Notes: generated by a model from the letters alone, not told the origin. Positions 1 to 10,613 are shown, numbered from the stretch's first letter. The stretch is 64,000 nt of DNA from Paenibacillus sp. BK033 (GCF_004345425.1 NZ_SLVP01000001.1:1116001-1180000); one strand, 5' to 3'. A program made the numbers and translations.

Positions 1-1
1 G

Positions 2-580
2 CCGGATCAGGTTGCGCCGGGATACCGTGCCGTTAGCGCGGTCGCTCCAGGCGTACTCGGGATTACCGGCATCGAGTCCAGCGAGATTGTGCAGGGCATC
101 GCGGAGAAAACGCGTCCCGACGTTATTATCGCGATTGACGCTTTGGCTTCCAAATCCCTGGACCGCGTGAACACGACGATTCAGATCGCGGACATCGGCA
201 TTCATCCGGGCTCGGGGATCGGCAATAAACGGAAAGGCCTGACAAAGGAGATTTTGGGCATTCCGGTTATTGCAATCGGCGTTCCGACGGTTGTATATGC
301 CTCTACGATCGTGAACCATACGATTGAACTGATGAGGAACCATATGGCCGCGAACAACGCCAATAACGATCAGATTTTTGGTCTAATGAACCAGATGGGC
401 GAAGCGGAGCGTCTGCAGCTTGTCAAAGAAGTGCTTAATCCGGTTGGTCATGATCTGCTTGTGACTCCGAAGGAAATCGACGAGTTTATTGAAGATATCG
501 CCAACATTATCGCAAGCGGCTTGAACGCTTCCCTTCATGAGGCCGTCGACACCGATAACGTTGCCGCTTATACGCATTGA
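2..580 (+). CDS. gpr: GPR spore germination endopeptidase (5' truncated by window edge)
   Basis: The reading frame is open from base 2, so the true start lies outside the window and only the C-terminal part is seen. GPR is the protease that degrades small acid-soluble spore proteins (SASPs) early in germination. It is made as a zymogen in the forespore. Diagnostic stretches are IAIDALASKS and ADIGIHPGSGIGNKR, which match the conserved core of the family (peptidase A25). The next gene is spoIIP, as in B. subtilis. A strong terminator follows the stop codon, so gpr is probably transcribed separately from spoIIP. The family assignment is firm; the missing N-terminus cannot be assessed. Confidence 0.96.
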   Translation, partial: PDQVAPGYRAVSAVAPGVLGITGIESSEIVQGIAEKTRPDVIIAIDALASKSLDRVNTTIQIADIGIHPGSGIGNKRKGLTKEILGIPVIAIGVPTVVYASTIVNHTIELMRNHMAANNANNDQIFGLMNQMGEAERLQLVKEVLNPVGHDLLVTPKEIDEFIEDIANIIASGLNASLHEAVDTDNVAAYTH

Positions 581-589
581 GCTTCATCC

Positions 590-628
590 AAAGTCCTTGG
601 GGCGAAAGCGGCCTCAAGGGCTTTTTTT
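590..628 (+). terminator. Rho-independent terminator after gpr
   Basis: A stem AAAGTCCTTGGGGC / GCGGCCTCAAGGGCTTT with a short GAAA-type loop is followed by a run of seven T. It lies 10 bases after the gpr stop codon. Confidence 0.8.
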
Positions 629-715
629 AATTCCTCCTAAGATCGGCGCAGCCATGTACGTGTGCCTGAATCTCTTAATCTATCAAAACTCGCGAATCTA
701 TTAATTCGATTCGGT

Positions 716-743
716 TCTATCAAACCTTCTTGTCTCATAGATT
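716..743 (+). promoter_or_regulatory. Possible sigma-E-type promoter of spoIIP
   Basis: CATAGATT at 736-743 matches the sigma-E -10 consensus CATACANT at seven of eight positions. A weak TTCTATC lies at roughly the expected -35 spacing. spoIIP is known to be expressed in the mother cell under sigma E. The match is weak on its own and mainly supported by that knowledge. Confidence 0.35.
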
Positions 744-785
744 AGTAACAGATGAGCAACGAAGAAGCGGGAGGTAGAACTCGAA

Positions 786-2042
786 ATGAAAAGAACCATC
801 ATGTTGTTTGATCTGACACGCGGGAGCAAACGGATTCGCCGGCTGCTTGTAACCGGAAAAACCTTCGCGGTGTTATCGATAAGCTCCATGCTGTTTTTCG
901 TGGCGATAGGGATAGCGGGGATGGCCCAGCAGCATTCGCTTGCCGCGCCGGTATCTTCCATGTCCGGTTTCGCGGCATCTGTTTCAAGCGGTTTTTTTGG
1001 GGATATGCTAGAGATGGAGATGCCTCAGTTCAAGAGCACCAAATCGGGCGAGGAGTTGTCTGGCACGCAGATTAGCAGCTTTATCCTCCGTTTGATGACG
1101 AACGTTAATCCTGGAGATCCAAGAAGCCTTGTCGCCGGTGAAATTCCGGGTATGGATGCGGATTCGCCATTCCTAATCGCAGGAGGAGTCGGTACGGATC
1201 CGAATGTGTGGCCGGAAGATAATATCCCGATTCCGGGTGATGATACGGGCTCAGCCAATGGCGACGACCATGGTCCGGACAATACGGGCGGGGGCAACGA
1301 GCCTGCGGATACTCCGGAGCCGCCGGCGGCAACGCCAACTCCCACGGAGAAACCGACACCCACGCAATCGCCGGATGATGCGGGATCGCATACGACGGGG
1401 AAAGACAAGGTGGTCTTTATCTATCACTCGCATAGCCGGGAATCCTGGTATCCGGAGATTGCGGACAAGAACGGGGATGCCAACTCGGCTTCCAAAAATA
1501 TTACGCTGGTAGGCGAACGTCTGGCCGAGAAGCTGGAGGATTTGGGCGTGGGCACTACGCATTCGGATGAGGATTACCCGACGACGGTGCCGGGCTACGA
1601 TTGGAATTATTCATACAAATACTCGAAAAAAACCGTGCAGGAAGCTATCGCAAGCAATAAAAAGCTGAAATTTTTCTTCGACATCCACCGCGATTCGGGC
1701 AGACGCAAAACAACTACCGTGGATATAAACGGCAAAAGCTACGCTCAAGTCTATTTTATTATCGGTCACAAGAACCCGAACTGGAAAAAGAACGCCGAAT
1801 TCGCAACCCAAATTCACGACGTTCTGGAGAAGCGATATCCCGGGCTTTCCCGAGGGATCTTGGGCAAGACCACGGCAACCGGCAACGGCGAGTACAACCA
1901 ATCGCTAGCCGAAGACAGCGTATTGATCGAGATCGGCGGGGTGGACAACACCTTGGCCGAGAGCTACCGGACAGCGAATGTATTGGCGAAAGTCATTGCG
2001 GATATTTACTGGGATGCGGAGAGGGTATCCGCATCGAAATAA
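786..2042 (+). CDS. spoIIP: Stage II sporulation protein P (peptidoglycan amidase/endopeptidase)
   Basis: SpoIIP works with SpoIID and SpoIIM in the DMP machine that degrades septal peptidoglycan during engulfment. The 418-residue protein has a membrane anchor at about residues 24-46. A low-complexity Pro/Thr/Asp linker follows at about 145-205. The amidase domain starts near residue 208. Likely zinc and catalytic residues are H214 in FIYHSHSRES, H301 in DIHRDSG and E382 in LIEIGGVDN. The start has a GGGAGGT ribosome site ten bases upstream. The long acidic/Thr-Pro linker probably spans the intermembrane gap. It lies between gpr and yqxA as in B. subtilis. Confidence 0.95.
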   Translation: MKRTIMLFDLTRGSKRIRRLLVTGKTFAVLSISSMLFFVAIGIAGMAQQHSLAAPVSSMSGFAASVSSGFFGDMLEMEMPQFKSTKSGEELSGTQISSFILRLMTNVNPGDPRSLVAGEIPGMDADSPFLIAGGVGTDPNVWPEDNIPIPGDDTGSANGDDHGPDNTGGGNEPADTPEPPAATPTPTEKPTPTQSPDDAGSHTTGKDKVVFIYHSHSRESWYPEIADKNGDANSASKNITLVGERLAEKLEDLGVGTTHSDEDYPTTVPGYDWNYSYKYSKKTVQEAIASNKKLKFFFDIHRDSGRRKTTTVDINGKSYAQVYFIIGHKNPNWKKNAEFATQIHDVLEKRYPGLSRGILGKTTATGNGEYNQSLAEDSVLIEIGGVDNTLAESYRTANVLAKVIADIYWDAERVSASK

Positions 2043-2102
2043 TCAAGCTTCTGGCGAGGGCTGCTGCGGCAGCCTCGCCTGGCTAAAAAGGGGCTGGAAG
2101 AG

Positions 2103-2531
2103 ATGAAAGGCGCATTCAAATGGATATTGCTTGGAGGCGTGCTAGTATTTATTGCGCTGTATGGCATCGAAATGTCTTCGTCAGGCATTGAACGCATATA
2201 CGGACCAATCGAGAAGAACAATTCTTCCTCGATTGTATCGGAGGACGACCGGTACAATCTGGCTGCTTCCGATGAGGAATCGCCAACCGTGAAGAGCGGC
2301 GGATTGTCCACGGAAGCCGACCGGAAAATCGCCGAGCTCGAGAAGGAATTGAAGGAAGTCCGGAAAATCGCGGAGCAAAACGCGCGGCATGAGCGGCTTC
2401 CCGGCCTATCGTCGGACTCCGGGGAACCAACGGTGAACAAGGTAGCCGACGGTACGGCTGGCCTTCTGCAGTCCGTCTCCAATAGCGGGATTCGGTTTAT
2501 CGCTTCTTTATTTGGTTCGGTTACCGGATAG
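2103..2531 (+). CDS. yqxA: YqxA-like sporulation-region protein (DUF3679)
   Basis: This 142-residue protein has one N-terminal membrane segment (about residues 5-22, KWILLGGVLVFIALYGIE). A charged, probably coiled-coil region follows (about 70-105, rich in EKELKEVRKIAEQ). It lies between spoIIP and lepA, the position of yqxA in B. subtilis, and the N-terminal segment fits the DUF3679 family. Its function is unknown. It starts 60 bases after spoIIP without an intervening terminator, so the two are probably co-transcribed. The family call rests on position plus the N-terminal pattern. Confidence 0.75.
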   Translation: MKGAFKWILLGGVLVFIALYGIEMSSSGIERIYGPIEKNNSSSIVSEDDRYNLAASDEESPTVKSGGLSTEADRKIAELEKELKEVRKIAEQNARHERLPGLSSDSGEPTVNKVADGTAGLLQSVSNSGIRFIASLFGSVTG

Positions 2532-2558
2532 ACAGCCGGGCATCTTGCCGTATCCTCA

Positions 2559-2587
2559 TTGCTGGTATACCATATAGCTGATATAAT
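2559..2587 (+). promoter_or_regulatory. Sigma-A promoter of lepA
   Basis: TTGCTG (2559-2564) and a perfect TATAAT (2582-2587) are separated by 17 bases. They lie about 40 bases upstream of the lepA start codon. Confidence 0.7.
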
Positions 2588-2629
2588 GGAAAGAATGATT
2601 AGCTATATTGGATTGTGTGGGGGTTAGGC

Positions 2630-4447
2630 ATGACTGACGTTCGTGACCGGCAAAAGAAAATTAGGAATTTCTCGATTATTGCACATATTGACCACGGGAA
2701 GTCGACGCTCGCTGACCGTATTCTTGAATTTACCGGAGCGTTAAGTTCGCGCGAGATGCAAGATCAGGTTCTCGACCAGATGGATCTTGAGCGGGAACGC
2801 GGCATCACCATTAAGCTGCAGGCTGTGCGCCTTACTTATAAGGCGGACGACGGCGAAGAATATTTGCTTAACCTGATCGATACGCCGGGGCATGTCGATT
2901 TCACGTATGAAGTATCCCGCAGTATGGCCGCTTGCGAAGGCGCTCTGCTTGTAGTCGATGCGGCGCAAGGCATTGAAGCGCAAACGCTTGCCAACGTGTA
3001 TCTGGCGCTTGACAACAACCTGGAGATTCTTCCGGTTATTAATAAAATCGACCTGCCAAGCGCCGAGCCCGAGCGCGTGAAACAAGAGATCGAGGATGTT
3101 ATCGGTCTTGACGCGAGCGACGCGGTTCTGGCTTCCGCCAAAGCGGGGATTGGCATTAAAGAAATTTTGGAGCAAGTGGTACAGAAGGTGCCTGCTCCGA
3201 CCGGTGATCCGGATGAGCCGCTTAAAGCGCTTATTTTCGACTCGCATTACGATCCGTACAAAGGCGTTATCGTGTATGTGCGCGTTATCGACGGCAGCAT
3301 CCAGGCCGGCAAGAAAATTCGCTTTATGGCAACCGGCGCCGAGTTTGAAGTGATCGAGGTTGGCGCATTCAAGCCTCGGATGGGTATCGTGGACGAGCTT
3401 GCCGTTGGCGATGTAGGCTTTATCGTTGCCGGCATCAAGAACGTAAAGGATACGCGCGTCGGCGATACGGTAACGGAAGCGAAACGTCCGGCTCAGGAAG
3501 CTTTGCCTGGTTACCGCAAGATCAACCCGATGGTTTATTGCGGTCTGTATCCGATCGAGACGCAGGACTATAACGATCTGCGCGAAGCGCTCGAGAAGCT
3601 TGAGCTTAACGATGCGTCGCTCCGATACGAGCCGGAAACATCGACGGCGCTCGGCTTTGGCTTCCGCTGCGGCTTCCTTGGCCTCCTGCATATGGAGATC
3701 ATCCAGGAGCGCATTGAACGCGAGTTCAATATTCCGCTTATTACAACGGCTCCAAGCGTTATCTACCGCGTAACGCTGACGAACGGAACGGTTCTCGATA
3801 TCGACAATCCATCCAATTACCCGGAAGCGGGCAAGCTGGAATATGTGGAAGAGCCGTATGTAAAAGCATCGATTATCGTCCCTAATGATTTCGTAGGCGC
3901 GATCATGGAGCTATGCCAAAGCAAACGCGGCGAGTTCGTGAACATGGAGTACCTGGATACGAACCGGGTTACGCTTACTTACGAAATTCCGCTCTCGGAG
4001 ATTGTTTACGACTTTTTCGACCAGCTGAAATCAAGCACCAAAGGTTACGCTTCGTTTGATTACGAGCTGTCGGGCTACCGCAGATCGAATCTGGTGAAGA
4101 TGGATATTATGCTGAACGGCGAGCAGGTCGATGCCCTGTCCGTTATCGTTCACCGCGACCGCGCTTACCATCGCGGACGCGGTATTTGCCAGAAGATGAA
4201 AGAGCTGATCCCGCGCCAAATGTTCGAGGTGCCGGTACAGGCCTCCATCGGGACAAAGGTTATTGCGCGCGAGACCGTTAAAGCGATGCGCAAAAACGTC
4301 CTTGCCAAGTGTTACGGCGGCGACATCAGCCGTAAACGGAAGCTTCTCGACAAGCAGAAGGAAGGCAAGAAGCGGATGAAGCAGGTCGGCAGCGTAGAGG
4401 TGCCTCAGGAGGCCTTCATGGCGGTGCTGAAAATCGACGAGGACTAA
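2630..4447 (+). CDS. lepA: Elongation factor 4 (LepA back-translocating GTPase)
   Basis: LepA is a ribosome-binding GTPase related to EF-G that acts on stalled or mistranslocated ribosomes. The 605-residue protein shows the G1 motif AHIDHGKST (18-26), G3 DTPGH (84-88) and G4 NKID (138-141). It also has the LepA-specific C-terminal domain ending in [19 protein letters not shown]. The ATG at 2630 is preferred over an in-frame GTG at 2615, because the GGGGG ribosome site at 2619-2623 lies between the two. It has its own promoter. A strong terminator follows about 200 bases downstream, beyond a long inverted repeat. Confidence 0.97.
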   Translation: MTDVRDRQKKIRNFSIIAHIDHGKSTLADRILEFTGALSSREMQDQVLDQMDLERERGITIKLQAVRLTYKADDGEEYLLNLIDTPGHVDFTYEVSRSMAACEGALLVVDAAQGIEAQTLANVYLALDNNLEILPVINKIDLPSAEPERVKQEIEDVIGLDASDAVLASAKAGIGIKEILEQVVQKVPAPTGDPDEPLKALIFDSHYDPYKGVIVYVRVIDGSIQAGKKIRFMATGAEFEVIEVGAFKPRMGIVDELAVGDVGFIVAGIKNVKDTRVGDTVTEAKRPAQEALPGYRKINPMVYCGLYPIETQDYNDLREALEKLELNDASLRYEPETSTALGFGFRCGFLGLLHMEIIQERIEREFNIPLITTAPSVIYRVTLTNGTVLDIDNPSNYPEAGKLEYVEEPYVKASIIVPNDFVGAIMELCQSKRGEFVNMEYLDTNRVTLTYEIPLSEIVYDFFDQLKSSTKGYASFDYELSGYRRSNLVKMDIMLNGEQVDALSVIVHRDRAYHRGRGICQKMKELIPRQMFEVPVQASIGTKVIARETVKAMRKNVLAKCYGGDISRKRKLLDKQKEGKKRMKQVGSVEVPQEAFMAVLKIDED

Positions 4448-4481
4448 GAGCGGGCTGCTCCTTAGCCACTGCCCGCGTAGT

Positions 4482-4634
4482 CGTGAGTTGGGCGGAAGGG
4501 GACAGGGTATCTCCTTGCAGCCGCTGTTGCCGATTTTTTTCTTTGAACAATTTGATTCGATTGAAAAAAATGCGGCAAAGGCGGGCGCTTCGCTCCTCCA
4601 GGAGATACCCTTTACCCCGCCGCCGAAACTCACG
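4482..4634. repeat. Long imperfect inverted repeat (GGGTATCTCC family), copy 1
   Basis: The outer arms CGTGAGTT (4482-4489) and AACTCACG (4627-4634) pair. The middle arms GGGGACAGGGTATCTCCT and AGGAGATACCCTTTACCCC pair with few mismatches. The inner arms TTGCCGATTTTTTTC and GAAAAAAATGCGGCAA also pair. The whole unit could fold as one hairpin of about 150 nt. Related elements are at 7717-7915 and 52227-52272. It has no coding content. It lies between lepA and the lepA terminator. Confidence 0.75.
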
Positions 4635-4644
4635 GTCAACGAAA

Positions 4645-4692
4645 GACAGGACTAAGGAGCTTGCTCTCCTTGGTCCTGTCGATTTTTTATTA
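4645..4692 (+). terminator. Rho-independent terminator of the lepA unit
   Basis: The stem GACAGGACTAAGGAG / CTCCTTGGTCCTGTC has a CTTG-type loop and is followed by GATTTTTTATT. Confidence 0.85.
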
Positions 4693-4705
4693 GGGGAAAT
4701 AGTGA

Positions 4706-4748
4706 TCGCTTACGATGTAAGAATTGTTTCGCGATTCTTTATAGGAGG
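4706..4748 (+). repeat. Hairpin leader cassette upstream of hemW (single copy)
   Basis: The sequence GCTTACGATGTAAGAATTG then TTTCGCGATTCTTTATAGGAGG matches the leaders of grpE (7985-8026) and dnaK (8615-8740) almost base for base, including the Shine-Dalgarno. AGAATTG and CGATTCT form a 7 bp stem over TTTCG. CTTAC and GTAAG form a second small stem around GAT. The last bases are the ribosome binding site of hemW. Confidence 0.8.
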
Positions 4749-4756
4749 AAATTGAA

Positions 4757-5935
4757 ATGATTAATTACGCGCCGAAGGCGCTTTATATTCATATCCCGTT
4801 TTGCACGAACAAGTGTCATTATTGCGATTTTACGTCGTATGTACTAAAGGGACAGCCTGTGGACGAATATCTCGACGCTTTGGAGAGGGAAATGGCGCTC
4901 ACGGTTGCTCAAATACCGCCGGAGAGAATCGATACGGTATTTGTGGGAGGAGGCACGCCTACGGTACTGACGCCGCCACAAATGGAGCGGTTTCTCGCTT
5001 CGGTGAAGAAATATTTCCCCCTTGCCGACGATGCGGAATTTACGATGGAAGCAAACCCTGGCACGACCGACCCGGAGAAGCTGGCGGCCATGTTTGCCGG
5101 AGGAGTGAACCGGATCAGCTTTGGCGTGCAATCGTTTGATAACGGGCTGCTGGAGCGCATTGGACGCATTCATAATGTAGACGATGTATACCGCAGCTTG
5201 GAAAATGCCCGTGCCGCAGGCTTTACGAATCTGTCGATCGACCTGATGTTCGGACTGCCAAAGCAAACGGTTGAGATGCTGGAGGACAGCGTTAATAAGG
5301 CATTGGCGCTTGACCTGCCGCACTATTCGCTTTACAGCCTGAAGGTGGAGGAAAATACGCTCTTCCACAAGCTGTATCAACGCGATGAGCTGCCTCTTCC
5401 TCCGGAAGACGAAGAGTTTAATATGTATACCTTGCTTATGGACCGGCTGAAGCAGGCGGGTTACGTTCATTACGAGATCAGCAATTTCGCCAAGCCGGGG
5501 TACGAGAGCAGGCATAACTCGACGTATTGGCGCAACGAGCCTTATTACGGGCTTGGAGCCGGCGCCCATGGTTATGCCCGGGGACTTCGCCATGTAAACG
5601 TGAAGGGCGTGCAGCCTTTTATCGACTATACAAAAACCAAGCTGCCGCGCCTCGAAGAAAACGTTGTTCCGGAGTACGAGGCGATGGAGGACTTCATGAT
5701 GGTGGGGCTGCGGCTGCTCAAGGGCGTGCGCGCTTCCGATTACGCCGCTCAATTCGGGGGGCGGAAGCTGGAGGATAAATTCGGTCCAATCATTGAGAAG
5801 CTTCTAAAAGACGGCCTGCTGGAGAAGGTCCGGGAGGATGGCGACACGATATACAAATTGACCGATAAAGGCGTTCTTTTCGGCAACGATGTATTTGGCT
5901 CGTTTATCGGTTTAGAGGAAGAAGCGGCTGGCTAA
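4757..5935 (+). CDS. hemW: Radical SAM protein HemW (coproporphyrinogen III oxidase-like)
   Basis: This 392-residue protein carries the radical SAM cluster motif C16-x3-C20-x2-C23 in HIPFCTNKCHYCDF. Phe follows at the position where genuine HemN has a fourth cysteine, and that pattern identifies HemW. HemW binds heme and is thought to act as a heme chaperone, not as the oxidase it was first annotated as. GGGTPT, the GVQSF motif and a C-terminal HemN-type domain are also visible. The gene follows lepA, as in Bacillus (where it was named hemN/yqeR). An AGGAGG site belonging to the preceding leader cassette sets the start. Confidence 0.94.
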   Translation: MINYAPKALYIHIPFCTNKCHYCDFTSYVLKGQPVDEYLDALEREMALTVAQIPPERIDTVFVGGGTPTVLTPPQMERFLASVKKYFPLADDAEFTMEANPGTTDPEKLAAMFAGGVNRISFGVQSFDNGLLERIGRIHNVDDVYRSLENARAAGFTNLSIDLMFGLPKQTVEMLEDSVNKALALDLPHYSLYSLKVEENTLFHKLYQRDELPLPPEDEEFNMYTLLMDRLKQAGYVHYEISNFAKPGYESRHNSTYWRNEPYYGLGAGAHGYARGLRHVNVKGVQPFIDYTKTKLPRLEENVVPEYEAMEDFMMVGLRLLKGVRASDYAAQFGGRKLEDKFGPIIEKLLKDGLLEKVREDGDTIYKLTDKGVLFGNDVFGSFIGLEEEAAG

Positions 5936-6024
5936 AATTCGGAAAAATAGTTCTTGAGAAAACATGCGACATGCTGTATATTTATTCAATAGAATTTATA
6001 TGCACCGGGTGGAGGCGAAGCAGC

Positions 6025-6504
6025 ATGGAGGCAACGGAACAGTTAACGGTAGTTTGCAGAAAAGCAGCGCCGGAAGATGTGGAAACTTTGTACGAACTCA
6101 TTAAAGGCTATGCGGAACAGGGAATCATGCTGCCGCGCACCCGGGAGTCGTTATTGCGTCAGATTGATACGTTTGTCGTTGCGGAGATCGGGGATAAGAT
6201 CGTTGGCTGCGGCTCCTTGCTGCGGCTTGGTCAGGATCTTGTAGAGATTCGTTCCCTCGGCATGTCCCAGGAATATAGAGGCCTAAAGATAGGAAATAAA
6301 TTGGTTGATTTCCTGGTCGAGCAGGCAAGAGAACAGCAGATTCCCAAGATTATGGCGCTTACGTACGCCGTGAATTTCTTTTTGCGTAACGGATTCACCG
6401 TTGTGGAGAAAGAGATTTTTCCGGAGAAAGTATGGAAAGACTGCGTGAACTGTCCGAAGCAGCATGCGTGCGACGAGATCGCCGTGCTCAAAATGTTAAA
6501 CTAA
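6025..6504 (+). CDS. GNAT-family N-acetyltransferase (ArgA-like short form)
   Basis: This 159-residue protein has the GNAT motif A in SLGMSQEYRGLKIGNKL (about 77-93), which binds acetyl-CoA. The C-terminal pattern FFLRNGF..VEKEIFPEKVWKDC and the cysteines C140, C143 and C149 resemble stand-alone N-acetylglutamate synthase-like acetyltransferases. The substrate cannot be fixed from sequence. The ATG at 6025 has GGTGGAGGCG upstream; an in-frame start at 5971 has no ribosome site. It is a likely single-gene unit, ended by the terminator at 6511 and followed by the CIRCE operon. Confidence 0.8.
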   Translation: MEATEQLTVVCRKAAPEDVETLYELIKGYAEQGIMLPRTRESLLRQIDTFVVAEIGDKIVGCGSLLRLGQDLVEIRSLGMSQEYRGLKIGNKLVDFLVEQAREQQIPKIMALTYAVNFFLRNGFTVVEKEIFPEKVWKDCVNCPKQHACDEIAVLKMLN

Positions 6505-6510
6505 TATTCC

Positions 6511-6546
6511 GAAGGCCGGGCTGATCGCCTGGCCTTTTTTATTTTT
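6511..6546 (+). terminator. Rho-independent terminator after GNAT gene
   Basis: The stem AAGGCCGGGC / GCCTGGCCTT is followed by a T-rich tail (TTTTATTTTTT). Confidence 0.8.
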
Positions 6547-6582
6547 TATCGAAGGACATAGGCCTGAAAAGAGGGAACCGAC

Positions 6583-6612
6583 TTGACAATGCTTAAGCGG
6601 GTTTGGTATTTT
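6583..6612 (+). promoter_or_regulatory. Sigma-A promoter of the hrcA heat-shock operon
   Basis: TTGACA (6583-6588) is followed by TATTTT (6607-6612) with 18 bases between. TGG just before the -10 gives an extended -10 element. The CIRCE operator starts 12 bases downstream. Confidence 0.65.
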
Positions 6613-6623
6613 TGTATTAATGA

Positions 6624-6650
6624 TTAGCACTCGGCCCTAATGAGTGCTAA
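6624..6650 (+). promoter_or_regulatory. CIRCE operator (HrcA binding site)
   Basis: TTAGCACTC, nine spacer bases, then GAGTGCTAA is an exact match to the CIRCE consensus. HrcA repressor, kept active by GroEL, binds here. The operon is therefore autoregulated and induced by heat or protein misfolding. Confidence 0.97.
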
Positions 6651-6685
6651 CGAGAAGATCCGATAATCGTTTTGGAGGGATGCGA

Positions 6686-7711
6686 ATGTTGACTGAACGG
6701 CAGCGAATGATACTGAATGCAATTGTAGACGACTATATCCGTTCGGCTGAGCCTGTTGGTTCCAGGAGCATATCGAAGCGCGGCGATGTCGCCTTTAGTC
6801 CTGCAACGATCCGTAATGAAATGGCTGACCTGGAGGAGTTAGGCTTCCTCGAGCAGCCTCATACATCGGCGGGCCGTATTCCATCAACCAAAGGTTATCG
6901 TTATTACGTCGATCATCTCGTGAAACTGAATGAAATTAACGAAAATGATTTGAAGCAGGCCCATTCCTTCTTCTCGGAGAAGATGATTCAAATGGAGCAG
7001 GTTATCCAGCATGCCGCGATGATTTTGTCCAATTTGACGAATTACACCTCCATTCTGCTGGGACCGGAAATGTTCAGCAATTCGCTGAAGCACTTTAACC
7101 TGGTGCCTCTGGACGAGTCGACGGCGGTTGCGATTATCGTAACCAATACCGGCCATGTGGAAAACCGGACCATTACGGTTCCGCCGGGCATCCGCATGGA
7201 TGAGATGGAGAAGATCGTAAACATCTTAAACGCCAAGCTGGTCGGTATTCCGCTCGTACGGCTGAAGTCGAAGCTTTACGCCGAGGTAGGCCAGGAGCTT
7301 GAGCGTTACGTTGACCATTGCGAGGAAGTGCTTGGCATTCTCGACAGCGCGCTATCTAACGACTCGGAGCAGAGGGTGTTCCTCAGCGGGACAACAAACA
7401 TGCTTACGCAGCCGGAATTCAAAGACGTCGACAAGGTGAAGACGATTCTTGATTTGCTGGATGAAACGCCAACCGTGATGAAAATGATTTCCGCCGCGCC
7501 GTCGGGTATACAAGTTCGGATTGGAACAGAAAATGACCATGAGGCAATCGCGAATTGCAGCTTGATTACGGCTACGTATCAGATTGACGGCCAATCGCTT
7601 GGCACAATCGGCATTCTTGGACCGACACGGATGGAATACGGGAAAGTGATCACGCTTCTTGATGTGATTTCGAAGGATATGGCACATATATTGGGACGCT
7701 TCTATAAATAG
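6686..7711 (+). CDS. hrcA: Heat-inducible transcription repressor HrcA
   Basis: HrcA represses the dnaK and groE operons at CIRCE. The 341-residue protein has an N-terminal winged helix (about 1-75, LTERQRMILNAIVDDYIRSAE). It continues with the typical HrcA GAF-like and dimerisation regions, ending in GPTRMEY..V..LLDVISKDMAHILGRFYK. The ATG at 6686 has GGAGGG seven bases upstream. The upstream in-frame GTG at 6644 lies inside the CIRCE element and is rejected. It is the first gene of the operon. A 320 bp repeat-rich gap separates it from grpE. Confidence 0.97.
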   Translation: MLTERQRMILNAIVDDYIRSAEPVGSRSISKRGDVAFSPATIRNEMADLEELGFLEQPHTSAGRIPSTKGYRYYVDHLVKLNEINENDLKQAHSFFSEKMIQMEQVIQHAAMILSNLTNYTSILLGPEMFSNSLKHFNLVPLDESTAVAIIVTNTGHVENRTITVPPGIRMDEMEKIVNILNAKLVGIPLVRLKSKLYAEVGQELERYVDHCEEVLGILDSALSNDSEQRVFLSGTTNMLTQPEFKDVDKVKTILDLLDETPTVMKMISAAPSGIQVRIGTENDHEAIANCSLITATYQIDGQSLGTIGILGPTRMEYGKVITLLDVISKDMAHILGRFYK

Positions 7712-7716
7712 GCTTC

Positions 7717-7915
7717 TGTTGCTGTTTGGGCGGGTGCTGTGGGGCTTGTGCGCGTACGAGCAGGGTATTGCCTTCCGTCGCTGTTGAAAACGGGAATGTG
7801 GATTAGATTCCTGCGGAATATTCCCGTTTTCAAAGGCGAGCGCTCGCGCTCTTCAGGCAATACCCCGCTCTCCCGCGCCCGGCGCGCAGCACCGCAGCGA
7901 AAGAGCAAAGGCAAC
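7717..7915. repeat. Long imperfect inverted repeat (GGGTATTGCC variant), copy 2
   Basis: The outer arms TGTTGC / GCAACA are at the ends. Inside them AGCAGGGTATTGCCT pairs with AGGCAATACCCCGCT (14 of 15). GAAAACGGGAAT pairs perfectly with ATTCCCGTTTTC around the centre near 7800-7815. The unit occupies most of the hrcA-grpE gap and has no coding content. It shares the GGGTAT arm core and the overall layout with the elements at 4482 and 52227. Confidence 0.7.
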
Positions 7916-7918
7916 ATA

Positions 7919-7966
7919 TTTTACGCGCTTGGGGCGCGTAAACAACTGGCGCTGAACCGCCAGTTG
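7919..7966 (+). repeat. Two consecutive perfect hairpins in the hrcA-grpE gap
   Basis: TTTACGCGC / GCGCGTAAA (7920-7942) and CAACTGGCG (7943-7951) / CGCCAGTTG (7958-7966) are back-to-back stems without a U-tract, so they are not terminators. In B. subtilis the dnaK operon transcript is cleaved between hrcA and grpE and the downstream part is stabilised by a stem-loop. These hairpins may play that part here, which is inference. Confidence 0.6.
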
Positions 7967-8026
7967 CAATTCTTTTAAGGATTATGCTTACGAAGTAAGA
8001 ATTGCTTCGCAATTCTTTTAAGGAGG
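7966..8026 (+). repeat. Hairpin leader cassette upstream of grpE (about 1.3 tandem copies)
   Basis: GCAATTCTTTTAAGG occurs at 7966-7980 and again at 8009-8023 (43 bp period). The full unit ATGCTTACGAAGTAAG then AATTGCTTCGCAATTC lies between and ends in the grpE Shine-Dalgarno AGGAGG. AAGAATTGC / GCAATTCTT is a perfect 9 bp stem over TTC. It is the same family as the hemW and dnaK leaders. Confidence 0.85.
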
Positions 8027-8031
8027 TGAAT

Positions 8032-8571
8032 ATGGTGAGTAACGACCAACATAACGAAACAATTGACGAGGTTATAGAAGAACAACAAACAGATCAGCAG
8101 GAAGCAAGCGAAGCGCAAGAAGATCCGCGCATTGAAGAACTGACAAAGCTGGCTGAAGAGAATCAGCAACGATACTTACGCGCGCAAGCGGATTTCGACA
8201 ACTTCCGCCGTCGTACGCAAAAGGAAAAGGAAGATCTTGCGCAATACGCTTCGATGAAGCTGATCGGCCAGCTGCTTCCGGTTGTCGATAATTTCGAGCG
8301 CGCTGTTGCTGCGGCTACAGCGAATCAGGATTTTGAAGCTCTTGCCAAAGGCGTGGATATGATCTTCCGCCAGCTGGAACAAACGTTGCAGCAGGAAGGT
8401 CTGAAAGCGATGGATGCCGTTGGCGAGCCGTTCAACCCTGAATACCACCAGGCGATTATGACCGTGGAATCGGATGAGCATGAAGAAGGCATCATCGTAG
8501 AGGAAGTGCAAAAGGGCTACATCCTGAAGGATCGCGTTCTGCGTCCGGCTATGGTTAAAGTAAGCGGCTAA
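8032..8571 (+). CDS. grpE: Nucleotide exchange factor GrpE
   Basis: GrpE releases ADP from DnaK. The 179-residue protein has an acidic, Gln-rich N-terminal tail (about 1-40). A long helical coiled coil follows (about 40-90, ending in the conserved RAQADFDNFRRRTQKEKE). The C-terminal beta domain contains GEPFNPEYHQAIM and GYILKDRVLRPAMVKVS. The ATG at 8032 follows AGGAGGTGA; an in-frame ATG at 8002 lies inside the leader hairpin and is rejected. It is transcribed with hrcA, dnaK and dnaJ. Confidence 0.97.
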   Translation: MVSNDQHNETIDEVIEEQQTDQQEASEAQEDPRIEELTKLAEENQQRYLRAQADFDNFRRRTQKEKEDLAQYASMKLIGQLLPVVDNFERAVAAATANQDFEALAKGVDMIFRQLEQTLQQEGLKAMDAVGEPFNPEYHQAIMTVESDEHEEGIIVEEVQKGYILKDRVLRPAMVKVSG

Positions 8572-8614
8572 TTATTATTCCGATTACTGGAATTTAAATA
8601 AGATTGTTCTAGGC

Positions 8615-10594
<1,980 letters not shown>

Positions 10595-10613
10595 GACTTA
10601 ACTTGTAATGGGA

